DNA of 5,746 nucleotides from an uncultured Haloferula sp. Lineage in GTDB: Bacteria > Verrucomicrobiota > Verrucomicrobiae > Verrucomicrobiales > Akkermansiaceae. Shown in pieces: positions 1 to 5,712 of this stretch. The stretch lies in assembly GCA_946481625.1 (NCBI GenBank), contig CAMLOZ010000265.1, forward strand, positions 1-5,746. The letters are read 5' to 3'. Position 1 is the stretch's first letter; each line of letters opens with the position of its first letter. The notes under the pieces are model-generated. The model saw only the letters and a program-made list of their open reading frames with translations. It had not been told where the DNA came from and searched no databases. A program made the translations under genes and the position numbers.

Positions 1-878
1 TCGCCGGCGAGGGTGAGATCCACGTCCGGCATGTCGATCTTGATGATCGCCTGCTGGTTGCTGATCACGGATTCCAGCCGCTCGAGCACATCGCTGACGC
101 AGGAGCGCAGGCGGAAGGGTTTCACCTTGAGCGCCGCGGCTTCGCCGGATTCGAGGCGGGAGATGACCAGCATGTCCTCCACAATGCGGGAGATGCGCTC
201 GGTGTGCTTCCGCATCACCTTGAGGAAACGGCGCGTCAGTTCCTTGTCATCAACGAGGTCGTCGTCGATAAGGTTCTCCAGATAGCCGTTGATGATGGCC
301 AGGGGCGTGCGCAACTCATGGGACGCATTCGCCACGAAGTCCTTCCGGATCTGCTCGGTCTGGTATTCGCTGGTCACGTCACGGATCACGACTCGGGTGG
401 TGGGGTCTTCCGCCGGGCTGTCGGAGAGCCGTGCGGCATCGATGACCCAGGCATTCATGCCGCGGCGCTCCTGATCGCCGAGGGGCGAGGACTGCTGGCC
501 GAGCACGGCGCGGGTGATGGTGGCTTCGCCGGTGTCCAGACAGCGCATCAGTGCGGCGGCGAGCCGCTGGTCGAGGAAGGCCTCGTGCACCGTACGGCCG
601 GTCAGGTCGCGGCCGCGGAAGAGCGTGCGGGCCGCCTTGTTCGCGAACAGCACCCGGGCATCCGCATCCACCAGCATGAAGGCGTCTCCCAACGCATCGA
701 GCAATTGGTCGCGTTCCTTGCGGGCCGTCCGCAGGTCGAGGTCGAGCTTCATCTTCCAGGAGGAGACCTCCTCCGCAAATTCCCGGCGGGCGCGGCGCAG
801 GCGCAGCCAAGTGACACCGAGGGCCACGAAGGCGCACAGCGCCGCGAGGATCGGGGCGATGACAAGGGGATCGGTCAT
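1..878 (-). CDS. phoR: PhoR-like sensor histidine kinase, C-terminal part missing at window edge
   Basis: This gene encodes a membrane-bound sensor kinase that would phosphorylate the response regulator just upstream of it. The ATG is at 878-876, and 292 codons are visible before the gene runs off the window. In order the protein shows one hydrophobic segment at about residues 4-27, a basic and charged linker to about 55, a PAS-like domain at about 57-165 (with 'FMLVDADARVLFAN'), and a HisKA dimerisation domain. The H-box reads 'RKDFVANASHELRTPL', with the phosphoacceptor at His187, and is followed by 'GYLENL', typical of PhoR. The ATP-binding domain (N, G1 and G2 boxes) lies outside the window. 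The start follows the regulator's stop by only 2 bp, so the two genes are cotranscribed and probably translationally coupled; no strong Shine-Dalgarno is seen. Only one membrane segment is seen, with no periplasmic sensor loop. Membership of the PhoR/WalK-type class is secure; phosphate as the signal is inferred from family resemblance, since no pst or phoU gene is in view. Confidence 0.88.
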   Translation of the reverse strand, partial: MTDPLVIAPILAALCAFVALGVTWLRLRRARREFAEEVSSWKMKLDLDLRTARKERDQLLDALGDAFMLVDADARVLFANKAARTLFRGRDLTGRTVHEAFLDQRLAAALMRCLDTGEATITRAVLGQQSSPLGDQERRGMNAWVIDAARLSDSPAEDPTTRVVIRDVTSEYQTEQIRKDFVANASHELRTPLAIINGYLENLIDDDLVDDKELTRRFLKVMRKHTERISRIVEDMLVISRLESGEAAALKVKPFRLRSCVSDVLERLESVISNQQAIIKIDMPDVDLTLAG

Positions 879-880
879 CC

Positions 881-1558
881 TCAGAGGGACGACACGCAGT
901 ACCCGATGCCACGCACGGTTTCAACCATCGCTGCATGTTCGCCCAATTTCTGCCGGAGACGTTTCATGTGGGTGTCGAGGGTGCGGCTATGCACCTCGTC
1001 GCTGTAACCCCAAACGGTGCGGAGCAGGTCGTTGCGGTCCTGGGCCCGCCCCGCCCGCTCGGTAAGGAAGAGCAGCAGCTTGAACTCCGTGGAGGTGAGC
1101 TCGACCGGCTGGCCTTTGAGGTAAAATTTGAGCGAGTTCTTATCGAAGCGGAAGGGGCCGTAGGTCACCTCCACCGCCCCTGGCGGGCCGTCGCTGCGCT
1201 TCAGCACGGCCTGAACCCGGAGCATCAGCTCCTTCGGGGAAAAGGGCTTGGTCAGGTAATCGTCCGCACCCGCTTCGAGGCCCTGGATGCGGTCTTCGGT
1301 TTGGGCTCGCGCGGTGAGCATGATCACCGGGATATCGCGGCTGCGGGAGTCGCGGCGCAGCTCCTTGAAAACCCCATAGCCGTCCTTGCCGGGAAGCATC
1401 AAATCGAGGATCACAAGATCGGGGCGCTGGTTGATGGCCATATCGGCACCGGTGATGCCGTCATGCGCCTTCAGCACCTCGAAACCGGCCCGCTCCAGAT
1501 TGAAGCCTACCAGGTCCGCGATGTCGCGCTCATCCTCGACAATCAGGATTTTCTGCAT
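881..1558 (-). CDS. phoB: PhoB/OmpR-family response regulator
   Basis: This is a transcription factor activated by phosphorylation, of 225 residues, the usual size for the OmpR/PhoB family. The receiver domain (about 1-120) carries the acidic pair Glu8/Asp9, the phosphoacceptor Asp52 in 'VILDLMLPGKDG', the switch Thr82 in 'IMLTA', and Lys104 in 'YLTKPF'. The C-terminal winged helix (about 130-225) has 'ELTSTEFKLLLFL', the recognition-helix region 'SRTLDTHMKRLRQKL' and the terminal hairpin 'VRGIGY'. All key residues are present, so it should be functional. The ATG at 1558-1556 fits the family's N-terminus ('MQKILIVEDE'), although no Shine-Dalgarno is visible before it. It heads a two-gene operon with the kinase at 878-1. 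The PhoB name rests on the PhoR-like partner and on overall resemblance; other OmpR-family roles are possible. Confidence 0.92.
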   Translation of the reverse strand: MQKILIVEDERDIADLVGFNLERAGFEVLKAHDGITGADMAINQRPDLVILDLMLPGKDGYGVFKELRRDSRSRDIPVIMLTARAQTEDRIQGLEAGADDYLTKPFSPKELMLRVQAVLKRSDGPPGAVEVTYGPFRFDKNSLKFYLKGQPVELTSTEFKLLLFLTERAGRAQDRNDLLRTVWGYSDEVHSRTLDTHMKRLRQKLGEHAAMVETVRGIGYCVSSL

Positions 1559-1629
1559 GCGCGCTGAGCTTTAGGGGCACCCAATCCCGCCGGGAACGGA
1601 GCGCTTGTGACGAAATCGACAAATTCAGA

Positions 1630-1658
1630 ATTACTAATCTCTAAGCACTAATTTTCAA
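1630..1658 (-). promoter_or_regulatory. Candidate sigma70-type promoter of the two-component operon
   Basis: Read on the minus strand, TTGAAA (1658-1653, five of six matches to the -35 consensus) is followed after exactly 17 bp by AGTAAT (1635-1630, four of six matches to the -10 consensus). Transcription would start near 1623, giving a leader of about 65 nt before the response regulator ATG. The stretch is AT-rich against GC-rich surroundings. ATTAGT occurs twice here as a direct repeat (1652-1647 and 1638-1633, 14 bp apart) and overlaps the spacer and the -10, so it could be a regulator site. The match is by eye only, and the repeat's function is a guess. Confidence 0.4.
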
Positions 1659-1662
1659 ATGA

Positions 1663-1685
1663 GCCAGCGTTCGGAAGGAGCTGGC
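1663..1685 (-). terminator. Weak hairpin between the AsnC-like gene and the two-component operon
   Basis: GCCAGC (1663-1668) and GCTGGC (1680-1685) form a perfect 6-bp GC-rich stem around an 11-nt loop. On the minus strand the stem is followed by TCATTTGAAAATT, which is AT-rich but not a clean U tract. It lies after the AsnC-like gene and immediately before the proposed -35 of the response regulator, so it could stop read-through into that operon. Without a proper U run this remains a weak call. Confidence 0.2.
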
Positions 1686-1751
1686 GCAGGAAAGGAGACT
1701 GGCAACGGGGCTACCGTGGGACAGTCCCTTCCCAACACACATCAGTTCAGA

Positions 1752-1769
1752 AATTATTGCTTAATAATT
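1752..1769. repeat. AT-only inverted repeat just after the AsnC-like gene's stop codon
   Basis: AATTATT (1752-1758) and AATAATT (1763-1769) are perfect reverse complements separated by the 4-nt loop GCTT. The dyad sits 2 bp past the TGA at 1774-1772. It stands out in a GC-rich genome. It could be a 3' mRNA structure or a binding site for an AT-preferring protein. An AT-only stem is a poor intrinsic terminator, so no function is assigned. Confidence 0.4.
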
Positions 1770-1771
1770 AG

Positions 1772-2872
1772 TCATTTATGACTTTCGTGCCACTCCTTGT
1801 AGACCACGGGGGAGATTTCGGACGGCTTGATTTCGGACCGGCCGCCCCAAAAGACGTTCGTGTAGCTGACCGGAATGCCGACCGACTCGAGGTGGCGGTC
1901 GATGGCGGCCTTGTGCTCCATCACGCGCGCTTTTTCGGTGCCGTGCACCACGCCCATGATATTCACGTTGCCGAACTGCGGGCCGCCCTCGCGCCAGTAG
2001 CAGTGGGTCATGCAGTAGTGGCGGCCGACCTCCCCTCCCGCCTCGATCTCGCGGCCCTTGGGCACGGCCCAGTGGAAGAGGCCGTTGAAGCGGGTGACCC
2101 GCTCCCCGGTGGAGGAAGGCTTCACGTGCTCCAGGAAGGTGGAGAAACGGCCGATGACCTTCTTCGCGTTAAGGGTTTCGGCGACCTCGCAGAAGCGCCC
2201 GGTGCTCATGCCCAGCTTGGCGGCGAGACCGTCCCAGGGATTCGCGACGATTTCATCCGGAGCGAGTTCCTCCTTCAGGCAGAGCAGGACTTCCCATTCT
2301 TCCGGGGAAAGCTCCACGGTGGCGGTCGTCATCATCTCGGCGGGCACGTCGGCCTTGTCGCCGGGTTCGAGGGTGCGGCGGCGGACATGGCCCACGCCGA
2401 GGGCGAAGACGCCGTTGGCGGGCATCAGGAGGTATTCCTCCGCCCCCGTGAGGCGCATCAGGGCAGTGGCGTGCTCGTCGAGCGATTCGCCGACGGGCAC
2501 TTTTAGGGTGGTCCAGAGGCGGTAGCCGGAGCCGGAGACCTCGGTATCGGTCGAGCGGATCACCACGTGGCCCGAGAAGGGGTCCTCCTTGGACATGAAA
2601 TCGAAGGCGGCATTCAGCTTTTCCTCCGGCACCCGCCAGGCGACAAGGGCACCGTGGGCCAGCTTCGTGGAAAGCAGGGTCTGCCGGACCCGGCGGACGA
2701 TGCCCGCTTCGAGCATCGCACGAATCCGCTCCAGCACGGTTTCCAGCGGCACGCCGCTTTGCTCGGCAATGAGGTGGAAGGGCTGGCGCTGGAAGCCGGA
2801 GATCAGATCCTCGGAAATCGCCAGGATTTTCGCGTTGATCGGATCGCTGTGTTCGACGGGCACGGTCTGCAT
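1772..2872 (-). CDS. Tandem HTH/AsnC-domain protein, fused siroheme decarboxylase (AhbAB/NirDLGH)-like
   Basis: This 366-residue protein consists of two similar halves. Each half has an N-terminal winged helix-turn-helix (about 12-62, with 'HLIAEQSGVPLETVLERI', and about 187-243, with 'GLAAKLGMSTGRFCEVAETL') followed by an AsnC/RAM-type alpha-beta domain (about 64-165 and 258-345). The second half carries 'THCYWREGG' (289-297) and 'NVNIMGVVHGT' (302-312). These resemble the 'CY.R...WPYNL..M.HG' signature of NirD/L/G/H and AhbA/AhbB, which decarboxylate siroheme in heme d1 and alternative heme synthesis. Known family members are often separate or paired subunits; here both units are in one chain. 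The 'WPYN' part is not conserved, and no other heme d1 or siroheme gene is nearby, so an Lrp/AsnC-type regulatory role is the main alternative. The start is the ATG at 2872-2870, preceded by a pyrimidine-rich stretch without Shine-Dalgarno. A strong palindrome lies 36 bp upstream. The gene is flanked on the same strand by cca and the two-component operon but is not tightly linked to either. Confidence 0.7.
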   Translation of the reverse strand: MQTVPVEHSDPINAKILAISEDLISGFQRQPFHLIAEQSGVPLETVLERIRAMLEAGIVRRVRQTLLSTKLAHGALVAWRVPEEKLNAAFDFMSKEDPFSGHVVIRSTDTEVSGSGYRLWTTLKVPVGESLDEHATALMRLTGAEEYLLMPANGVFALGVGHVRRRTLEPGDKADVPAEMMTTATVELSPEEWEVLLCLKEELAPDEIVANPWDGLAAKLGMSTGRFCEVAETLNAKKVIGRFSTFLEHVKPSSTGERVTRFNGLFHWAVPKGREIEAGGEVGRHYCMTHCYWREGGPQFGNVNIMGVVHGTEKARVMEHKAAIDRHLESVGIPVSYTNVFWGGRSEIKPSEISPVVYKEWHESHK

Positions 2873-2908
2873 GGGGGAAAGGCTAGGCTTCCGGATGCGG
2901 TCCGGCCA

Positions 2909-2933
2909 CGCGGAAATTCCGGGAAATTCCGCG
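2909..2933. promoter_or_regulatory. 25-bp near-perfect palindrome, candidate operator
   Basis: GGAAATTCC occurs twice (2912-2920 and 2922-2930), exactly 10 bp apart, and CGC/GCG flanks complete a larger dyad centred on 2921. Eleven of the twelve base pairs match; the only mismatch is 2916 against 2926. A further GGGAAAT follows at 2933-2939. The site lies 36 bp upstream of the start of the tandem AsnC-like gene, where an operator would be expected, and the one-turn spacing would place both units on the same face of the helix. No U-run follows on either strand, so a terminator is unlikely. No convincing -35/-10 pair was found nearby. Confidence 0.45.
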
Positions 2934-3040
2934 GGAAATGCCTTGGGAAAAGGCGTGAATGAGCGGAATCCGGGTGGGAAACGCCGCTAGGAGACGGCCT
3001 TCAGCGCGAGCCCTTCCTGGAGGTTGGCTATCAAGGCCCT

Positions 3041-4390
3041 TCAAAGCATTCCCCTCACCCACTCCAGCGCCGCCTCGCGCCCAGTGAGCCGACCTTCGAG
3101 CTGCTCCGTCTGCACGGCCTCCAGGATCTCGCTGAAGCGGGGGCCGGGCTGCATTCCCAGGGAAATCAGATCGTGCCCGGTGACGAGCGGCTTCGGGATC
3201 AGGGGTTCGGCGGCGAATTCCTCGCGTTTGGCGATGAGGTATTCAAGGTTGTCGGTGAAGCCGTTCGAGGACGCGCAATCCACACGGTGGAGGTCGAGTT
3301 CCTGCGGGAAGGTCGGTGCAGCCATGAAGCGCTTGAGCTTCGAGGTGCGCATCTGCTGCACGTTCATGAACTGCATGTGGCGCGAGACCATGAAGGCCAC
3401 GTCTTCGATGACATGGTTCGGGTATTTGAGCCGACGCAGGATCTCTTCGGACATGGCCGCACCCATCGTGTCGTGGCCGTTGAAGCGGATGCGGTTCGCT
3501 TCCTCGTCGAAGGTCCGTGTCGGCGGCTTGGCGATATCATGAAGCAACACCGCGAGGCAGAGTTCGAGAGATGCATCGTCGCCCAGCATCTCCAGCATGA
3601 TGCGGGTATGGACATACACGTCTCCCTCCGGATGCCACTCGGGCGGTTGCTCGCAGCCGATGAGAGGCAGGATCTCCGGGATGAAGTATTGGATTAGCCC
3701 GGAGTCCACCAGCAGGTCGAGCCCGCGTGCCCGGGCGGGCAGCACGATGATGCGCGAGAACTCGTCGCGGATGCGTTCGGGAGCAATCCTCTGCAAGCCG
3801 TCGGCATGCTCGCACATCGCCTCCCACGTGCCGGGCTCGATCTCGAAGCCCAGCGTGGTCGCGAAGCGGACCGCGCGCAGGAGCCGCAGGGAATCCTCCG
3901 CGAACCGGTCAGCGGGATTCCCGATCGCCCGCAGCACTCCCGCCGCGAGATCGGCCTGGCCGCCCACGAAATCGATCACCGCTCCGCTGTCCGGGTCTTC
4001 GAAGAGACCGTTGATGGTGAAATCGCGGCGCTGCGCGTCCTCTTCCGGGGTCGAGAAAGTCACGGTGTCCGGGCGGCGGCCGTCCCTGTAGGATCCGTCC
4101 GTGCGGAAGGTCGCGATTTCCACGGCGGTGCCGTGTTGCTTCGCGATCACCACACCGAAGTGCGCGCCCACTTCGTTCGAGCCCGGAAACAGCTTCGTTA
4201 CCTGCGCGGGCGTGGCGGAGGTGGCAATGTCGTAGTCCTTCGGCTCTTTCCCCCGCAGCTTATCCCGCACGCAGCCGCCGGCGAAATAGGCCACGTGCCC
4301 GGCCTTTTTCAGGCGGCGGGCGAAATCCACGGCGATCTGGCGGGCATCGGGCACGTCAAGGTTGGTAGGGGAGAGGGGCCGTGGGGACAA
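3041..4390 (-). CDS. cca: CCA tRNA nucleotidyltransferase / poly(A) polymerase family, HD domain
   Basis: This is a class II nucleotidyltransferase of 449 residues, which would add or repair the 3' CCA end of tRNAs in the cytoplasm. The head domain shows 'GGCVRD' (38-43) and the metal-binding pair Asp52/Asp54 in 'DYDIAT'. It also has 'EIATFR' (91-96), 'RRDFTIN' (121-127), and the nucleotide-selecting EDxxR motif as Glu165-Asp166...Arg169 in 'AEDSLRLLRAVRF'. An HD phosphohydrolase-type domain follows (His261, His284-Asp285 in 'LLHDIAKPP', His306), as in many bacterial members. The gene is complete, with all catalytic residues. The start used is TTG (4390-4388), the first possible start after the in-frame stop at 4411-4409; GTG at 4354-4352 is an alternative, and a frame-shifted ATG pair upstream is noted separately. 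It diverges from the lipoprotein gene across a 69-bp gap. Close relatives are poly(A) polymerase and separate CC- or A-adding enzymes, which sequence alone does not exclude. Confidence 0.93.
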   Translation of the reverse strand: MSPRPLSPTNLDVPDARQIAVDFARRLKKAGHVAYFAGGCVRDKLRGKEPKDYDIATSATPAQVTKLFPGSNEVGAHFGVVIAKQHGTAVEIATFRTDGSYRDGRRPDTVTFSTPEEDAQRRDFTINGLFEDPDSGAVIDFVGGQADLAAGVLRAIGNPADRFAEDSLRLLRAVRFATTLGFEIEPGTWEAMCEHADGLQRIAPERIRDEFSRIIVLPARARGLDLLVDSGLIQYFIPEILPLIGCEQPPEWHPEGDVYVHTRIMLEMLGDDASLELCLAVLLHDIAKPPTRTFDEEANRIRFNGHDTMGAAMSEEILRRLKYPNHVIEDVAFMVSRHMQFMNVQQMRTSKLKRFMAAPTFPQELDLHRVDCASSNGFTDNLEYLIAKREEFAAEPLIPKPLVTGHDLISLGMQPGPRFSEILEAVQTEQLEGRLTGREAALEWVRGML

Positions 4391-4397
4391 GGGTACT

Positions 4398-4421
4398 TCA
4401 CGGTCTTTTCATCATGCCTCC
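4398..4421 (-). other. Shine-Dalgarno, ATG pair and five-codon reading frame before cca
   Basis: On the minus strand GGAGG (4421-4417) is followed by two consecutive ATG codons (4415-4413 and 4412-4410). The frame reads only MMKRP before a TGA at 4400-4398, which lies 7 nt before the TTG start of cca. Shifting frame within the run of four A residues (T4406-4409 on the plus strand) would join the ATGs to the cca frame. This is either a leader peptide allowing re-initiation at TTG, a frame-shifted true start, or chance. The GGAGG lies only 1 or 4 nt from the two ATGs, which is short. Confidence 0.3.
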
Positions 4422-4422
4422 A

Positions 4423-4451
4423 TTGACCCGGCGGGCATGGCGGGACATGAT
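4423..4451 (+). promoter_or_regulatory. Candidate sigma70-type promoter of the coiled-coil gene pair
   Basis: TTGACC (4423-4428, five of six matches to the -35) and CATGAT (4446-4451, four of six matches to the -10) are separated by exactly 17 bp. Transcription would begin near 4458, leaving almost no leader before the ATG at 4460, or about 20 nt before the in-frame ATG at 4478. It is the only plausible promoter seen in the 69-bp gap. The call is by eye, and the -10 is GC-containing and weak. Confidence 0.35.
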
Positions 4452-4459
4452 TCGGCGAC

Positions 4460-4807
4460 ATGAGGTTCCTCCCTGACATGTTAACCCTCGCCGCTGGGGC
4501 GCTGCTGCTCGTGTCCTGTGGCGACGATCCGGAATTGGCATACCGGCGGAACGTCCAGACCAAGCGGATCGTGGAACTCGAAGCGCGCCTTGCCCAGATG
4601 CAGGCCGGGATGCGGGAAGATGTCACGGAAGCCGCCAAGGACGTGGAGGAGTCGAAACGGATGGCGGATGAGACCGAGGCCTTCCTCAAGGAAAAGGAGG
4701 AGGAGTTCTATTTGCTGCAAAGCCAGGTGGAGAGTGCAAAGAAAGATCACGAGACCTACCGTCGCAGATATGTGGTGGAGGAATTCAAACCGGGGGCGAA
4801 GCCGTGA
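4460..4807 (+). CDS. Small coiled-coil lipoprotein, unknown function
   Basis: This 115-residue protein belongs to no family I recognise. The N-terminus is a lipoprotein signal: a hydrophobic stretch at about 8-19 ends in the lipobox 'LVSC', with the lipidated Cys20 followed by Gly-Asp-Asp. The rest (about 32-104) is highly charged, rich in Glu, Lys, Arg and Ala, and is predicted by eye to be a continuous coiled coil, followed by a short Pro-containing tail. It should sit at the membrane facing the periplasm. Two starts are possible: ATG at 4460, giving the basic residue Arg2 before the hydrophobic stretch, and ATG at 4478, which has GAGG 12 nt upstream but leaves a very short signal without a basic residue. 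The first is preferred. The stop overlaps the next gene's start (GTGA), so the two are co-translated. Residues 86-104 resemble residues 62-80 of that next protein. Confidence 0.8.
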   Translation: MRFLPDMLTLAAGALLLVSCGDDPELAYRRNVQTKRIVELEARLAQMQAGMREDVTEAAKDVEESKRMADETEAFLKEKEEEFYLLQSQVESAKKDHETYRRRYVVEEFKPGAKP

Positions 4808-5712
4808 AGATTTTCGAAGACCTTCTGCCAAGCTACCGCGGTGCCGGGGTGATCGGAACCTGCCTCGCCTTCTTCGTGCTGGTGTCGATGGTCGGCATGG
4901 CCTTCTTCGCCTTCGATCCCGGCCTGAACGGCATGTGGGAATCCGAAACGGCGCTGGTCGCGCGCCAGGAGCGGGAGATCGGATATCTGGACCGGCAGGT
5001 CGAAGAAGCGAGGAAAAAGTACGATGACTATCGTAGGGCGAAGGGTTTCCGCGACTCCGTGAAGGCGAACATTGCCCGCCAGGAAACGACCGACAAGAGG
5101 CTCGAGGAAGTCGCCAATCAGATCGACCAGACCCGGGCGATGCTCGAGGACCTGAATTCCCGGCACGAGGAGTATGCGGCGGCCTACCGCAAGCAGGTCC
5201 GCGGGAGGGCGGTGGGGGAGGTGCTTCCCACCATCGTCACCCGGGACGGCCGCCGCTTGGAGTCCCCGCAGGTGGTGCAGGTGAATCCCGCCGGCATCCA
5301 ACTCCGCTATTCGGACGGGATCGTGCGGGTGTCCGCCAAGGACCTGCCGCGTGAGATGTGGGAGCGGTTCCAATTCGACGAGGGGGAGATGGAACGTTAC
5401 CTCGACGAGGAAGAAGCGACCGTGGACAACTACGAGAAGGGTATCGAGCGTGCGCTGGCGGAGGAGAAGGAGAGCTTGCAGAAGGAGCGGGAGGATTCCC
5501 GCAAGCAACGGATCGAGCGGTTGGAAGGTCAGATCCATGCATTGAAAGACCGGGTTCGCGTCGCCTCGCGCCAGTATGCCGCCCTGCGCCCCAACCCCTA
5601 CCGGAACTACCGCACTCTCACGATGCTCATGCGGCAAGTGGAGAACGACGAGAAGGCGATCCGCAAGGCCGAGTTGGAATTGGAGCGGTTGAAGGCTCGG
5701 GGCGCGAACTGA
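4804..5712 (+). CDS. Single-pass membrane coiled-coil protein with SHD1-like beta module
   Basis: This is a 302-residue protein of unknown function. A short cytoplasmic-type N-terminus ('MKIFEDLLPSYRG') precedes one transmembrane helix at about 14-37. A long charged coiled coil follows at about 46-130. A compact beta-rich module spans about 131-192, with 'RDGRRLESPQVVQVNPAGI', 'YSDGIVRV', 'KDLP' and 'RFQFD'. A second coiled coil runs from about 193 to the end. The module pattern (a G-x-R turn, 'DG..RV', then LP and RF.FD) recalls SHD1-like domains in proteins of planctomycetes and verrucomicrobia; this comes from memory and is untested. The topology suggests a membrane-anchored rod with a small binding head, possibly reaching into the periplasm. 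The start is GTG at 4804-4806, overlapping the lipoprotein's TGA by 4 bp; the frame is open further upstream, but the N-terminus looks sensible here. A partner role with the lipoprotein is inferred from the overlap and the shared sequence. Only 34 bp follow, with no terminator in view. Confidence 0.82.
   Translation: MKIFEDLLPSYRGAGVIGTCLAFFVLVSMVGMAFFAFDPGLNGMWESETALVARQEREIGYLDRQVEEARKKYDDYRRAKGFRDSVKANIARQETTDKRLEEVANQIDQTRAMLEDLNSRHEEYAAAYRKQVRGRAVGEVLPTIVTRDGRRLESPQVVQVNPAGIQLRYSDGIVRVSAKDLPREMWERFQFDEGEMERYLDEEEATVDNYEKGIERALAEEKESLQKEREDSRKQRIERLEGQIHALKDRVRVASRQYAALRPNPYRNYRTLTMLMRQVENDEKAIRKAELELERLKARGAN

Noticed and set aside
204..1567. Long plus-strand open frames opposite the kinase and response regulator
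   Set aside because: They lie antisense to genes with full family motifs, have no recognisable domains, and arise from the high GC content.
1605..1626. Possible Pho box (GTC-containing repeats) upstream of the response regulator
   Set aside because: The two GTC cores on the minus strand are 9 bp apart and match the CTGTCAT unit at only about four of seven positions each; the 11-bp period of a Pho box is absent.
1718..1728. GGGACAGTCCC palindrome
   Set aside because: Only five pairs around one central base, so it cannot form a hairpin and is common by chance in GC-rich DNA; no context supports an operator.
2891..2905. CCGGA/TCCGG inverted repeat upstream of the tandem AsnC-like gene
   Set aside because: A 5-bp stem without a U tract or conserved context is expected by chance in this composition.
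4456..4484. TTAACA at 4484-4479 as a -35 element for cca on the minus strand
   Set aside because: No acceptable -10 lies 16-18 bp downstream; the best candidate there (ATGTCG) is poor.
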